Source of the DNA: Candidatus Tagabacteria bacterium CG09_land_8_20_14_0_10_41_14
GTDB lineage: Bacteria > Patescibacteriota > Minisyncoccia > JAHISW01 > Tagabacteraceae
DNA: 11,623 bases
Direction: 5' to 3'
Assembly (NCBI GenBank): GCA_002774055.1
Contig: PEZL01000008.1
Location: 1-11,623, forward strand
Part shown: piece by piece, positions 11,181 through 11,623 of the stretch
Layout: each line of letters opens with the position of its first letter
How positions within the stretch are numbered: position 1 is the first letter of the stretch
The notes under the pieces: generated by a model
Databases searched by the model: none
What the model saw: the letters and a program-made list of their open reading frames with translations, nothing else
Told to the model about the DNA's origin: nothing
Program-made: the position numbers and the translations under genes

Positions 11181-11200
11181 CGGGCTTTTATAATTTAATA

Positions 11201-11623
11201 CTAATCTTTTCTGGGGAATAACGACTCGGGCATTTTATTATCCTTTATGACATTCAAAATCTTTTCTGAAGTATCAGGCATAAACGGCCCCAGCAAAAAA
11301 GCAATTTGATTCAACGCGGAAATCAAATTCCATAAAATCGCTCTCGCCTTTTCTTTGTCTTCTTTAATAATTTTAAAAGGCTGTTCCTCCTGAATATACA
11401 AATCAGATTGAGAAATTCGCTCCCAGATATAATCCATCGCCTTATTCAACTCCATTTTATCCAAATACGCCTCAATTCCAATCCAAGACGGCTCCTCAAT
11501 GGCAAACCCGTCAAATTGTTCCGCCATCTTCATCACCCTGCTCACCAAATTACCCAGCCCGTTTGCCAAATTGGCGTTATACACCTTTTTAAATTTTTCT
11601 TTCGTTAGATCTCCGTCTTCAGT
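11201..11623 (-). CDS. metG: Methionyl-tRNA synthetase, C-terminal part (5' end outside the window)
   Basis: The frame is open from the window edge through 140 codons to TAG. It begins in the helical anticodon-binding domain: EDGDLTKEKFKKVYNANLAN followed by GLGNLVSRVMKM is the typical MetRS start of that domain. The later block NQIAFLLGPFMPDTSEKIL is also characteristic. The protein stops at SLFPRKD, so it lacks the optional C-terminal EMAP II/Trbp111-like tRNA-binding domain. The enzyme charges tRNA-Met in the cytoplasm. An internal GTG (11584) is not a start. Downstream neighbours in the same direction are the small-protein/nucleotidyltransferase pair and, after 1.7 kb, tatD. Confidence 0.92.
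   Translation of the reverse strand, partial: TEDGDLTKEKFKKVYNANLANGLGNLVSRVMKMAEQFDGFAIEEPSWIGIEAYLDKMELNKAMDYIWERISQSDLYIQEEQPFKIIKEDKEKARAILWNLISALNQIAFLLGPFMPDTSEKILNVIKDNKMPESLFPRKD

Noticed and set aside
1..11623. CRISPR array, rRNA or insertion-sequence transposase
   Set aside because: No regularly spaced direct repeats, no rRNA-like conserved blocks and no transposase motifs were seen on either strand.

Overview
The window looks like a piece of a small-genome bacterium, most likely a Patescibacteria/CPR (Parcubacteria-like) lineage. This is inferred from the streamlined housekeeping genes, the scarcity of Shine-Dalgarno (SD) sites, the short RF2, and GC-rich palindromes of a kind I associate with these genomes. 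No marker gene settles the taxonomy. The standard bacterial code applies: UGA ends ftsE and trxB, and an RF2 (the UGA-reading factor) is encoded.

Left part (1-2380, + strand): a small membrane protein, a consensus promoter that reads within about 70 bases into a UUCG-loop terminator (candidate small RNA or attenuated leader), a NYN-domain nuclease, and a GH130-type mannoside phosphorylase/hydrolase with a strong SD, a TTG start and its own terminator.

Core block 1 (2395-4953, - strand): prfB, ftsE, ftsX in transcription order. This is a common bacterial arrangement that links translation termination with the FtsEX divisome transporter. A GC-rich palindrome fills the prfB-ftsE gap. Upstream of prfB there is an in-frame UGA close to where other bacteria carry the prfB recoding site. 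Next come about 350 bp with stacked - strand terminators and no confident gene, then tRNA-Thr(CGU).

Redox/nitrogen cassette (5613-8579): a perfect 40-bp inverted repeat (5613-5652 and 8540-8579) encloses an AT-rich - strand operon. Its genes are a truncated CsoR/FrmR-like regulator (43 aa), a thioredoxin with a WCQPC active site, glutamate dehydrogenase and thioredoxin reductase. The right repeat abuts the CCA end of tRNA-Thr(GGU). The lower GC and the bounding repeats suggest an acquired, possibly mobile or invertible unit without its own recombinase. This is the most striking feature of the window.

Core block 2 (8579-11623, - strand): metG (3' part) and tatD, often adjacent in bacteria, are separated here by about 1.7 kb of accessory DNA. 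That DNA holds a small protein plus nucleotidyltransferase pair resembling a toxin-antitoxin module, two large palindromes, an unidentified + strand ORF, and an orphan HicB-like antitoxin with a disrupted C-terminus. tatD itself carries two in-frame insertions built of degenerate heptamer repeats.
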